Origin: Vibrio sp. SCSIO 43135
GTDB lineage: Bacteria; Pseudomonadota; Gammaproteobacteria; Enterobacterales; Vibrionaceae
Direction of reading: 5' to 3'
DNA length: 64,000 bases
Assembly (NCBI RefSeq): GCF_023716665.1
Contig: NZ_CP071860.1
Coordinates: 248,001-312,000 of the forward strand
Shown here: positions 17,377 through 26,800 of the stretch, piece after piece
Position numbering within the stretch: the first letter of the stretch is position 1
How the letters are laid out: each line of letters starts with the position of its first letter
Made by a program: the position numbers and the translations under genes
Notes under the pieces: model-generated
What the model saw: only the letters and a program-made list of their open reading frames with translations
What the model was told of the DNA's origin: nothing
Database searches by the model: none

Positions 17377-18222
17377 TTAAACTTCCTTACTCTGCTTTGG
17401 TGTTTTACACAGACGATCGAGGATGATCGCGACAAGAACAATGGCTAATCCAGCTTCAAAGCCCTGTGAAATGTTGACCGTATTCAATGCTCGAATGACA
17501 GGTTTACCAAGTCCGTCAGCACCAACTAATGCCGCGATCACTACCATCGACAGTGACAACATGATGCATTGCGTGACTCCGGCCATTATATTCGGCAGTG
17601 CGGCGGGCAGTTCGACCTTGAACAGCAATTTCATCTTGCTGGCACCAAACGCTTTACCTGCTTCAATAAGTTCTTCTGGTACTCGAGTGATGCCGAGGTA
17701 AGTAAGGCGGATAGGTGCAGCGATAGCGAATATGATGGTCGAGATTAATCCTGGAACAATCCCTAATCCGAACAGAACCAATGTAGGGATCAGATACACA
17801 AAGGTTGGCACCGTCTGCATAAGATCGAGGATAGGGCGCATAATGGTGTACAGCCAAGGTCGATGCGCTGCCATTATGCCAAGTGGTACACCAATTAATA
17901 CGGAAATCGTTGTCGCTGCGAAGACGAGAACAAAGGTTTCCAGCATTTCTTGCCAGTAGCCGAGGTTAAGAATCAGCAATAATGCACCAACGACAAACAC
18001 CACCAGAGACACTTTGCGGTGCAAGTACCAAGCAATTGCCGCCGTAATGGCCATTGGCAGTGCAGGGGGCATCCATTTAAATACATCGACTAGGAAAAGA
18101 ATCACGGTTTCTAAGAAGAATGAAATCGCATCAAACAGCCCTGCTGCATTGATGGTAAGCCAATCCACCCCGTTTTCCATCCAAGTGCCTAAAGGGATTT
18201 TATTGTCTGTTATAAAGTTCAC
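17377..18222 (-). CDS. choW: Choline/betaine ABC transporter permease
   Basis: A 281-residue ProW/ChoW-type permease with about six membrane helices after a short amphipathic N-terminus (FLETVILFLVDVF, then repeated helices) and a coupling-loop region at EELIEAGKAFGASKM. Its start lies 350 bases after the choX stop, a gap that holds a 295-bp structured repeat and a 10-bp hairpin. It is tightly coupled to choV. Expression relative to the upstream bet genes may be reduced by these structures. Confidence 0.92.
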   Translation of the reverse strand: MNFITDNKIPLGTWMENGVDWLTINAAGLFDAISFFLETVILFLVDVFKWMPPALPMAITAAIAWYLHRKVSLVVFVVGALLLILNLGYWQEMLETFVLVFAATTISVLIGVPLGIMAAHRPWLYTIMRPILDLMQTVPTFVYLIPTLVLFGLGIVPGLISTIIFAIAAPIRLTYLGITRVPEELIEAGKAFGASKMKLLFKVELPAALPNIMAGVTQCIMLSLSMVVIAALVGADGLGKPVIRALNTVNISQGFEAGLAIVLVAIILDRLCKTPKQSKEV

Positions 18223-18237
18223 ACGAGCGCCTTTAAG

Positions 18238-18260
18238 AAGGTGGGCAGTGTGCCCACCTT
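18238..18260. terminator. Intergenic hairpin between choX and choW
   Basis: A perfect 10-bp stem AAGGTGGGCA/TGCCCACCTT with a 3-base loop lies 15 bases upstream of the choW ATG, inside the operon. No T-run follows on the minus strand, so it is more likely an attenuating or mRNA-stabilising hairpin than a full stop. Confidence 0.55.
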
Positions 18261-18271
18261 GTCCTTGTTGT

Positions 18272-18566
18272 TAGGGTCTGTTGATCTTTCATGGTTAAAT
18301 TTTGTTCGGATGGGGACGCCTAGTCAAAATCGTTTTAGGCGAGGCGAAGACTGTGTCGCCTAGTCATTCTAAGCAAATAGTCTTCAACAAAGCATAAAAC
18401 GATTTTAACGGGGGCACCTAGCTCGAACCCTTCGGGCAGCCTTTGTGGTTCATTTCTACAGCGTTATCGGCTTCTCATGTAGGCTAGCTACACATCAAAG
18501 CCTCTGTCTTGTAGAAATTTCCCACAAAGTGCTGCAAAAATCAGCTTGAAAGATCAACAGACCCTA
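18272..18566 (+). repeat. Structured MITE-like repeat, copy 1 (295 bp)
   Basis: Ends are inverted repeats TAGGGTCTGTTGATCTTTC and GAAAGATCAACAGACCCTA, a perfect 19-bp match; the outer TA at both ends could be a target duplication. Inside are nested hairpins: AAAATCGTTTTA with TAAAACGATTTT and GAAGACT with AGTCTTC; GGCTT..AAGCC around GTAGGCTAGCTAC; and CTTTGTGG..ATTTCTACA with TGTAGAAAT..CCACAAAG. Two similar copies are at 55042 and 56014, same orientation. Copy 1 carries two extra related segments (GGGGACGCCTAG and GGGGGCACCTAG) on either side of the first hairpin. No coding capacity. It begins 6 bases after the choX stop. Confidence 0.85.
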
Positions 18567-18572
18567 TGGGTT

Positions 18573-19520
18573 TTAAGATTTAAATTGCGTTAGGTAAGTC
18601 GTTACCGCTTCCGATGCAGCCGCACCATCTTTGGTAGTGACGTTGTCTAACCAAGCATCAATGGCCTGCGGGTTTTTAATTAACCACTCGCGTGCTGCTT
18701 TGGCTGGCTTTTCGTTTTGGTTAAGAATGGCTTCCATCAACTGGTTTTCCATTTCTAGGCTGAACTGAAGGTTTTCCAGCAGTTGACCGACGTTCTTACA
18801 TTCTGAGGTGTAGTTTTGGCGAACATTGGTGTAAACATTTGCACCACCGTAGTTCGGGCCAAAGAAGTCGTCGCCACCGTCTAGGTATGCCATATCAACA
18901 TTGCTGTTCATTGGGTGTGGAGCCCAACCTAGGTACACGATCCATTGGTTGCGGCGAACGGCGCGAGAAACCTGCGACACCATGCCAGCTTCGCTGGACT
19001 CAACCAAAGAGAAATCTTTTAGGCCAAACGCGTCATCGTCGATCATAGATTGGATTAGGCGGTTGCCATCGTTGCCCGGCTCAATGCCGTAGATGCGGTC
19101 TTTAAACTTGTCTGCGTGCTTTGCAATATCAGCAAAGGATTGAACGCCAGCATCGTAGACGTATTGAGGAACGGCAAGCGTGTATTTTGCCCCTTCCAAG
19201 TTTGCGCGCACGGTTTCTACCGTTCCTGCTTCGCGGTACTTAGCGATGTCGCCTTCCATGGTTGGCATCCAGTTACCAAGGAAAACATCGATATCGCCGT
19301 TTGCCATTGATGAATAGGTCACAGGCACGGAAAGCAGTTGAGTTTGAGTTTTGTAGCCTAAGCCGTGCAAAAGTTCTGTGGTCACAGCAGTTGTTGCGGT
19401 AATGTCCGTCCAGCCCACATCGGCAAAACGAACCGTCTCGCACGATTGATTCGCAGAGACATTAAATGCGGCCAGAGAGCTTAGCCCGATAGTAATGATT
19501 GTCTTTTTAGACAGAGACAT
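18573..19520 (-). CDS. choX: Choline ABC transporter substrate-binding protein
   Basis: A 315-residue periplasmic binding protein of the ChoX/ProX type. The signal peptide (KKTIITIGLSSLAAFNVSA) is followed by CETVRFADVGWTDITATTAV; GYKTQTQLLSVPVTYSSM, VFLGNWMPTME and WIVYLGWAPHPMN supply the Trp/Tyr residues expected to form the aromatic cage for the trimethylammonium group. The start is the ATG at 19520 with AAGGAA upstream; the frame extends 95 codons back into the betA gene but that is unused. The gene lies 62 bases after betA. Confidence 0.92.
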   Translation of the reverse strand: MSLSKKTIITIGLSSLAAFNVSANQSCETVRFADVGWTDITATTAVTTELLHGLGYKTQTQLLSVPVTYSSMANGDIDVFLGNWMPTMEGDIAKYREAGTVETVRANLEGAKYTLAVPQYVYDAGVQSFADIAKHADKFKDRIYGIEPGNDGNRLIQSMIDDDAFGLKDFSLVESSEAGMVSQVSRAVRRNQWIVYLGWAPHPMNSNVDMAYLDGGDDFFGPNYGGANVYTNVRQNYTSECKNVGQLLENLQFSLEMENQLMEAILNQNEKPAKAAREWLIKNPQAIDAWLDNVTTKDGAAASEAVTTYLTQFKS

Positions 19521-19582
19521 AATGTATTCCTTGTAATGATTACTGACTTTCTTATTGTTGCTATGCTGAGAATGGTTGAGTG

Positions 19583-21268
19583 TTAGTCGATGACTCTTAA
19601 CGGCTCCTTCTCGCGTTGTTTGGTTTGCCAATCCGGTGCGATCCAAACCGGTGCTTGTTCCTGCGTAAGCATTGGCTTTCCTAAAATCATGTCGGCGGCG
19701 CGTTCGGCGACCATAATGGTCGGCGCGTTCAAATTGCCGTTGGGAATGGTTGGGAAAATCGATGAATCGACGACACGCAATTGCTTGATTCCACGTACCT
19801 GACAATGTTCATTGAGCACGGCCATAGGATCGTTATCTGCGCCCATTTTGCAGCTGCATGATGGGTGATAGGCACTTTCGACGTTCTCTTTCACCCAAGC
19901 GTCAATGGCGTCATCGGTGGTGATGTCGAATCCCGGTTGGATTTCTTCACCGCGATAGCTGTCCATGGCGGGCTGATTAAGAATTTCACGCGTCAATCGA
20001 ATGCAGTCGCGCCAGTCTTGGCGATCTTGCTCGGTCGATATGTAATTGAACTGGATTTCTGGCTTAGCGGTTGGATCACTGGAGGTGATTGAAACACTGC
20101 CTCGGCTTTGCGGCTTATTTGGCCCTACGTGTACTTGGAAACCGTGTCCATCAAATGCGGCCTGTCCGTCGTAGCGCATTGCTGCCGGCAAGAAGTGATA
20201 TTGGATGTTTGGCCATTTTAGCCCTTCACGAGAGCGGATAAATGCGCATGACTCGAAGTGGTTCGTTGCGCCTAATCCGGTGCGAGTTAAGATCCACTGA
20301 GCGCCAATTTTGCCTTTACTGAACCAGTCGAGCTTGCTGTTGAGCGTAATCGGCTGCTTACAGTGATATTGGAAATACACTTCAAGGTGGTCTTGTAGGT
20401 TTAGTCCAACGCCTGGTAAATCGTGTTGTACTTCTATTCCTGCTTGTTCGAGCACCGCTTTCGGACCAATACCTGAAAGCTGAAGCAGTTGTGGAGAGCC
20501 GATAGAGCCAGCACACACGATCACTTCTTTCGCCGCGTTAGCTTGGTTGATTGTGCCTGACTTTTGATATTCAACGCCTGTCGCCACTTGGTTTTCAAGC
20601 AACACTTTGTGTGCCACAACGCCTTTATGTAGCGTTAGGTTAGAACGCTTTAGCGCACGCCTTAAGTAGGCATTAGAGGTTGAAGCGCGTACTCCGCCGT
20701 CGACGGTCATGTGCATGGCGCCAAAGCCTTCTTGCTGGTAGCCATTATAGTCATCGGTTCGTGGGTAGCCTGCGTCGCTGCCTGCATCGATAAAGGCTTG
20801 ATACAGTGGGTTGAGCGCCATGTCGTTACCGTTACAGGTGCCAACTGGGCCGTTTCCGCCACGATATTGGTCTTCGCCTTTCACCCAGTTTTCTGCACGG
20901 CGAAAATATGGCAAACATGCTTGGTAGTTCCAACCTTCAGCGCCTTGTTGCTCCCATTCATCGAAGTCACAAGCATGGCCACGAACATAAACCATACCGT
21001 TAATCGAAGAGCTACCACCGAGCACTTTACCGCGAGGACAGTGGAGCTTTCTTCCATCCAAGCCTTGTTCTGAATTGGTTTCAAACTGCCACGCATAACG
21101 TTCACTGTTCATGGGATAAGACAGTGCCGTTGGCATCTGAATGAAGATACTTTTGTCTGTGCCGCCCGCTTCAAGTAGTAGAACGCTGTGCTCGCCAGAT
21201 TCAGTAAGCCTATCGGCGAGGACACAACCGGCTGAGCCTGCTCCAACTATGATGTAATCGTATTGCAT
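19583..21268 (-). CDS. betA: Choline dehydrogenase
   Basis: A 561-residue GMC-family FAD flavoprotein oxidising choline to betaine aldehyde (and often on to betaine) at the membrane face. The dinucleotide motif is [14 protein letters not shown] at residues 7-20; GMC signatures include [14 protein letters not shown] and [15 protein letters not shown]; the catalytic His is in [12 protein letters not shown] near the C-terminus. The start is the ATG at 21268 with AAGGGTG upstream, 16 bases past the betB stop. Part of betI-betB-betA-choX. Confidence 0.95.
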   Translation of the reverse strand: MQYDYIIVGAGSAGCVLADRLTESGEHSVLLLEAGGTDKSIFIQMPTALSYPMNSERYAWQFETNSEQGLDGRKLHCPRGKVLGGSSSINGMVYVRGHACDFDEWEQQGAEGWNYQACLPYFRRAENWVKGEDQYRGGNGPVGTCNGNDMALNPLYQAFIDAGSDAGYPRTDDYNGYQQEGFGAMHMTVDGGVRASTSNAYLRRALKRSNLTLHKGVVAHKVLLENQVATGVEYQKSGTINQANAAKEVIVCAGSIGSPQLLQLSGIGPKAVLEQAGIEVQHDLPGVGLNLQDHLEVYFQYHCKQPITLNSKLDWFSKGKIGAQWILTRTGLGATNHFESCAFIRSREGLKWPNIQYHFLPAAMRYDGQAAFDGHGFQVHVGPNKPQSRGSVSITSSDPTAKPEIQFNYISTEQDRQDWRDCIRLTREILNQPAMDSYRGEEIQPGFDITTDDAIDAWVKENVESAYHPSCSCKMGADNDPMAVLNEHCQVRGIKQLRVVDSSIFPTIPNGNLNAPTIMVAERAADMILGKPMLTQEQAPVWIAPDWQTKQREKEPLRVID

Positions 21269-21284
21269 GATGTGAGCACCCTTA

Positions 21285-22745
21285 TTAAGCGTATGGGCTG
21301 GCGTAATCGCCAAGCTCAATCAACACGCTTTTAGTCTGGGTGTAGTGATGCAATGTTTCTGGTCCGTTCTCGCGCCCAAGCCCAGAGTGTTTGTAGCCAC
21401 CAACCGGCATTTCGGCTGGGGAGTCACCCCACGTGTTGACCCAACAAATCCCAGCCTGCATTTGGTGAATGACTCGGTGAGCACGAGATAGATTCTGGGT
21501 AAATACGCCTGCAGCGAGCCCGTAATCGGTATTGTTAGCGCGTTGAATCACTTCATCTTCATCTCGGAACTTGAGGACCGACATGACTGGGCCGAAAATT
21601 TCCTGCTGAACATGAGGCATATCATCGCTGCAATCAGTGAACACAGTCGGTGCGACGAAGTTACCTTTGTCGAGCCCATTCTCAGTGACTTGATAGCCAC
21701 CGACCAATAGTGTTGCGCCGCTCGCTTTAGCTTGCTCGATAGCATTCAGAACTTTAGACAGGTGATCTTTTGAAATGAGAGCGCCAATTTGAGTCTCCAT
21801 TTCCATTGGATTACCCACAATCAGTTTCTCTGTTCGATCTTTAAGCTGACTGACAAACTGGTCGTAAAGCTTCTCATGGACAAAGACACGGGTACCGTGA
21901 GTACACACTTCGCCCTGAGTGTAGAAGTTAGCGACCATCGCGGCTGATACTGCGTCGTTGAGCTTAGCATCATCAAAGATGATCATTGGTGACTTGCCAC
22001 CTAACTCCATGGTGACGGACTTGAGTGTTTTCGCACTGTCTGCCATCACCGCTTTCCCTGTTCCGGATTCACCTGTGAAAGACACCTTGGCTATCGCCGG
22101 ATGTGCTGTCAGCATTTGGCCGACGCGGTAGTCGCCTTGAATAACATTGAATACGCCATCTGGCACTCCGGCTTCGGTGAAGATTTCTGCCAACTTGAGC
22201 GCTGTTAACGGGGTCTCTTCAGAAGGTTTGAAAATCATCACGTTGCCCGCCGCCAGTGCCGGAGCGGATTTCCACATTGCGATTTGAATCGGGTAGTTCC
22301 ACGCACCGATACCTGCGCAAATGCCAAGTGGTTCGCGGCGAGTGTAGAAAAACTGGGTTTCGCTCAGAGGTTGCTGCTCACCTTGTAGAGCTGGCGCTAG
22401 GCCGGCAAAGTACTCAATCACATCGGCGCCCGTTGCGATATCGACTTCGATCGCTTCTTGTAAAGGCTTGCCTGTATCGGCCACTTCAAGCACAGCGAGT
22501 TCATCGTTTCGTGCTCTAAGGATCTCTACCGCTTTGAGTAAAATTCGGCTTCTTTCCATCGCGCTCATTGCTGACCAAACCTTAAATCCACGGTGTGCAG
22601 ATTCGATGGCAAGCGTGAGGTCATCGTGGCTCGCTTGGCCTATTTCTGCTAAAGGTTCGCCATTGGCTGGGTTATAAGTTACAAACGTTTCGCCGGATTG
22701 GGCGTGAGCGAGCTTGCCATCAATATAAAGTGATTTCATTTCCAT
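21285..22745 (-). CDS. betB: Betaine-aldehyde dehydrogenase
   Basis: A 486-residue NAD(P)-dependent aldehyde dehydrogenase that makes glycine betaine, an osmoprotectant. Visible motifs are [35 protein letters not shown], the catalytic Glu in [10 protein letters not shown] and the catalytic Cys in [10 protein letters not shown]; the end has [15 protein letters not shown], typical of BetB. ATGs at 22745 and 22739 are both possible; AGGCTC is upstream of the first. It starts 20 bases after betI. Confidence 0.95.
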   Translation of the reverse strand: MEMKSLYIDGKLAHAQSGETFVTYNPANGEPLAEIGQASHDDLTLAIESAHRGFKVWSAMSAMERSRILLKAVEILRARNDELAVLEVADTGKPLQEAIEVDIATGADVIEYFAGLAPALQGEQQPLSETQFFYTRREPLGICAGIGAWNYPIQIAMWKSAPALAAGNVMIFKPSEETPLTALKLAEIFTEAGVPDGVFNVIQGDYRVGQMLTAHPAIAKVSFTGESGTGKAVMADSAKTLKSVTMELGGKSPMIIFDDAKLNDAVSAAMVANFYTQGEVCTHGTRVFVHEKLYDQFVSQLKDRTEKLIVGNPMEMETQIGALISKDHLSKVLNAIEQAKASGATLLVGGYQVTENGLDKGNFVAPTVFTDCSDDMPHVQQEIFGPVMSVLKFRDEDEVIQRANNTDYGLAAGVFTQNLSRAHRVIHQMQAGICWVNTWGDSPAEMPVGGYKHSGLGRENGPETLHHYTQTKSVLIELGDYASPYA

Positions 22746-22765
22746 TTGAGAGCCTGAATTGGTTG

Positions 22766-23362
22766 TTATTGTTTTGCGTAGAACGTTAGCTGCTTGTCTA
22801 GGTAGTCGTTGATGATTGCGTTGGCTTTATCTGGGTTAATACCGTCGGGGTTGAGCGCCCCACGTAACCAAATACCATCGATCAAAGAAGCGATACCGTG
22901 TGCGACAAGGTTTGCCTGCTCTGGAGTGAGTAACGATTTAAGTTCAATTTTAAGGTGAGAGATCAAGCGTTTTTCATTGACGCGTTGTAGTCGGTTGAGC
23001 TGCTCGTCGTGCATTGAATAAGACCAGAAAGCCAGCCAGGTTTTCACAACCTCGCTTTCCGACTGAAAGCCTTCAAAGTTTCCTTTCACAATGGCATTGA
23101 TGCGCGCTTGATGGGCGTCTTTTGGCAACGCTTTGAGCTCGGCCATGATCGTCTGGGACAGTTGTCTCAGTACCACTCGCATGGTTTCTTCGAGCAGACC
23201 GTGTTTACCACCAAAATAGTGATTGATGATCCCCGTCGAGACTCCAGCTTCCTTGCTGATCAGTGAAATACTTGCGCCATGCAAACCAACGCGATCGATC
23301 ACTGCCATAGTGGCTTTGACGAGCTGTGGTTTACGAATATCTGGCATCCCAACCTTGGGCAT
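22766..23362 (-). CDS. betI: TetR-family choline-responsive repressor BetI
   Basis: A 198-residue BetI. The N-terminus reads [19 protein letters not shown] with a TetR helix-turn-helix ([24 protein letters not shown] split over residues 29-53) and a helical ligand domain containing [20 protein letters not shown], a BetI hallmark. First gene of the operon; a 14-bp palindrome 20 bases upstream of the start is the expected operator. BetI represses until choline binds. In V. harveyi this operon is also under quorum-sensing control by LuxR; I cannot confirm LuxR sites here. Confidence 0.94.
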   Translation of the reverse strand: MPKVGMPDIRKPQLVKATMAVIDRVGLHGASISLISKEAGVSTGIINHYFGGKHGLLEETMRVVLRQLSQTIMAELKALPKDAHQARINAIVKGNFEGFQSESEVVKTWLAFWSYSMHDEQLNRLQRVNEKRLISHLKIELKSLLTPEQANLVAHGIASLIDGIWLRGALNPDGINPDKANAIINDYLDKQLTFYAKQ

Positions 23363-23382
23363 TTTCGAGTCCTTTATTTTTT

Positions 23383-23396
23383 ATTGAACGTTCAAT
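23383..23396. promoter_or_regulatory. BetI operator
   Basis: The perfect 14-bp palindrome ATTGAACGTTCAAT lies just upstream of the betI start, in an A/T-rich promoter. This matches the TTGAACGTTCAA motif associated with BetI. Confidence 0.7.
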
Positions 23397-23398
23397 TA

Positions 23399-23873
23399 AA
23401 TATAAAATGACATGAAAATGTTTAGAGTACAAATCTATTTTGTGATCAATTATCCCTCTTGTTGAGTATGGGTTTAGGTTTATTGTCTTTAATTACAGTG
23501 ATTTAGTGGTGGTGTGGGCGTTGTGTTTAGAAGTGTAAAAATTTGAGTTAAATACAAATTTTAGATGGCTAATCTTGTATTCATCAAAGCAATACCTCTA
23601 CAGGCTGCTTGGTTACGTTAAGCAATAGGAGCAATTACTTTGCGCTGCAGTTTGAGTTTTAGCTCTATCATTAGCGGCGTTTGAGAGCACAAAAATGGCG
23701 ATTTAACCCTAGACAATGTATGGATAATGAGGGTAATGTCACACGCTATTTTCCCTGTTTTTAATATGGTTATATCGGGGCTTGAAGATTAAGAGCCATT
23801 TGTGAGTTTGAGTGGTTCTCAACCAAGGTCTGATGCCAATAATTGCAGTAGTTCAGAGGCGAGTGAGGTAAGC
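23399..23873. promoter_or_regulatory. Divergent bet/formate dehydrogenase control region
   Basis: About 475 bases without a gene between the BetI operator and the formate dehydrogenase start. It is A/T-rich near betI. I see no palindrome as strong as the BetI site, no terminator and no RNA gene. A GTG at 23802 could begin a longer formate dehydrogenase frame, but the 24 added residues look non-coding (Ser/Asn-rich). The length leaves room for additional activators such as IHF or LuxR; this is inference. Confidence 0.4.
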
Positions 23874-26800
23874 ATGGTTCAGATAGTCATAGATGGTAAA
23901 TACCGCATTGTTGAACAAGGACAAACTTTGTTGGAAGCAGCAAAAGTCTGCGGTGTTGAGATCCCCTCGTTGTGTGGGTTGAATAAAACCAAAGATAAGG
24001 TGCCATGCGACCTTTGTGTTGTTGAAGTCGAGAGCGGGGGCATTAAGCGCTCATGTGAGCTCGACGTCTATTCTGGGCTAAGTGTTGTAACTCAATCGGA
24101 CACACTCAGTGAACACAGAAGAAAAGCGTTAAACCGCATCATGAGCGATCACTATGCCGACTGTGAAGCGCCATGTAAAACGGCGTGTCCTGCTGGTGTC
24201 GATATCCAGTCCTATCTTTACCACATTGCTCAAAACGATCACCAAAAAGCGATTGAAGTCATCAAACGAACCTTGCCAATGCCACTGTCTATTGGCCGAG
24301 TATGTCCTGCGTTTTGCGAAACGGAGTGTCGTCGTAACTTAGTGGATGACTCGATTGCGATTCGTCAATTGAAACGCCATGCCGCGGATGCGGATTTGGC
24401 AATGCAAGAAAGCTATATTCCACCGAAAAAAGCCGATAAAGAACAAACCATTGCGATAGTTGGTAGTGGACCAGGTGGGCTCACTGCGGGTTATTACCTG
24501 TCTAATGAAGGCTATCAAGTGACTGTCTTCGAATCGATGCCACAAGCGGGCGGTTGGTTGCGTTATGGCATACCTGAATATCGCTTGCCGAAAAGTATTT
24601 TGGATAAAGAAATTGAACTGATGTGTCGCAATGGCATGCAAGTGAAATGCAACCAAAAACTGGGTGAGGATTTTACTTTATCTAGCTTGAGCGAAGAGTT
24701 TGATGCTGTCTGTCTGGCGGTAGGGGCATCACAAGCAGTAGAAATGAATTACACCGGTAGCGATCTCGATGGTTGTTACCTTGGGGTCGATTATCTTAAA
24801 GATTATGTTACTGACCGTGCTTACACTACCGGGAAAAAAGTGGCGATCATCGGTGGTGGTAACACTGCGATCGACTGTGCGCGAACTGCGGTGCGTGATG
24901 GCGCCGATACAACACTGATTTATCGCCGTACCCGAGATGAAATGCCCGCAGAAGATTATGAGATCGAGGAAGCAGAACACGAAGGGGTGAAGTTCCACTT
25001 TCTGACCAACCCAGTGGAAAACATCGCCGATGAAAGTGGCCGCGTAAAAGAGGTCAAACTGGAACGAATGAAACTAGGGCCGGCTGACGCTTCAGGTCGG
25101 CGCAGCCCGAAACCAACAGGTGAGTTTTTTATCGAATCTTTCGACACCGTTATCGCGGCCGTTTCGCAAAAGCCAGACTTGAGTTTTATGGACAACGAAT
25201 CGTTGGAGATTCCTTTGACTCGCTGGAATACTGCCGATGTCAATCCAGATACCATGCACACCGGAACGGGGAACATCTTTAGCATTGGTGATTTTAGGCG
25301 TGGTCCTGCGACCGCAGTGGAAGCCGTTGGTGATGGCCGGATTGTTGCCCAAGCGATTGATCGTTTCTTTCACGGTGATATGGAAGTGATTCCAGTGACG
25401 CCGTTTAATTCTCGTAAAGAGAAAAAACTTAAACATATCGATCCTCTGCAGTTCCAAAACCTTCAGAAAGTGGCGCGTAGAATTATGCCCGAATTGACAC
25501 CAGATCAAAGGGAGCAGAGCTTTGATGAAGTGGAGACGGGTTTTGATAACACAGATGCGATGGCTGAAGCGGCGCGTTGCTTAGAATGTGGCTGTCAGGC
25601 AAACACCGATTGTGATTTACGCGATTACTCGACTGAGTATGGCGCAGAGCAAGCTTTCGCTCATGCAGTCGAGATAAAGTCCGATGATTATTGGCAAACG
25701 CATCGCAGCAAAGAATCTCGCCAAAAATTCGAAGTCGATGCCAGTTCTGAATTTATTGTATTTGATGCCAACCGATGTATCAGCTGTGGCCAGTGTGTTC
25801 ACGCCTGCCGTGATCAATCGGTACATGGCATCTTGAGCTTTATGACCGACAAAGAGGGGCGACCAGCTTCAAGACCCGAATGTCGACCTAACTTTGGCGC
25901 TGGTGGAACCCTAATGGGTGATTCCAACTGCGTTCAGTGCGGGGCGTGTGTGCAAGTGTGCCCAACAGGTGCATTAACCGATGCCCGGGATCGTGCCCAA
26001 GGCAGAATCGAGCAGCTAAAAGCAGTCGATACCATCTGCACCTATTGTGGCGTAGGCTGCAAGCTAACCATGTATGTCGACGAACAGTACAACCAGATCC
26101 GATATGTAAAAGGGGCACAATCACCGGTAAACGAAGGCATGCTATGCGTGAAAGGTCGTTTTGGTTTTGACTTTATTGGTAGTGATGAACGATTAACCAC
26201 ACCGCTGATTCGCAAGGATGGCTGGTTGCAGCCAGCAAGTTGGGAAGAAGCTATTCGGCTTATTGCCGACAAGTTTAACGCTATCAAACAAGGGTTTGGT
26301 GGTAATGCGTTGGCTGGTTTTTCTTCTGCGAAAACCACCAATGAGGACAACTACGCATTCCAGAAATTTATCCGCCGTGAACTCGGTACCAATAACGTCG
26401 ACCATTGTGCGCGTCTGTGCCACGCCTCTACCGTTACGGGGCTAGAAGCATCGCTAGGTAGTGGTGCAATGACCAACGATATACCGAGTATCAAGCATTC
26501 GGATGTGATTTTTATTATTGGCTCGGATACCACTGCGGCCCACCCAATTATTGGTTCTCACATTAAACAGGCCGTGCGACACAACGGTGCTCGTTTGATT
26601 GTCGCAGACCCTAAACGGATTGATATTGCTGATCATGCGGAGCTGTATCTTGCCCATCGCCCAGGTACCGATGTCATGCTGCTCAATGGTGTGATGCAGC
26701 AAATCATCAAGCACGGATGGTACGACCAAGAATACATTGAAGATAGGGTTGATGGTTTTGATACCTTATTGCAAGAAGTAATGTCACCTAACTATGCACT

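Noticed and set aside
18272..18566. Repeat copies as integron attC sites or REP elements
   Set aside because: They lack the core GTTRRRY/RYYYAAC ends and cassette array of attC sites, and are too long and too conserved end to end for REP units.
19521..19805. N-terminal extension of choX into betA
   Set aside because: Basic, low-likelihood sequence overlapping betA; the ATG at 19520 has AAGGAA and begins a signal peptide.
23802..23873. 24-residue N-terminal extension of formate dehydrogenase from a GTG
   Set aside because: Ser/Asn-rich and unlike the 2Fe-2S start; the ATG at 23874 has GAGGTAAGC at proper spacing.
26380..26460. Selenocysteine in the formate dehydrogenase
   Set aside because: The Mo-ligand position is encoded as Cys (HCARLCHA); no in-frame UGA is present.
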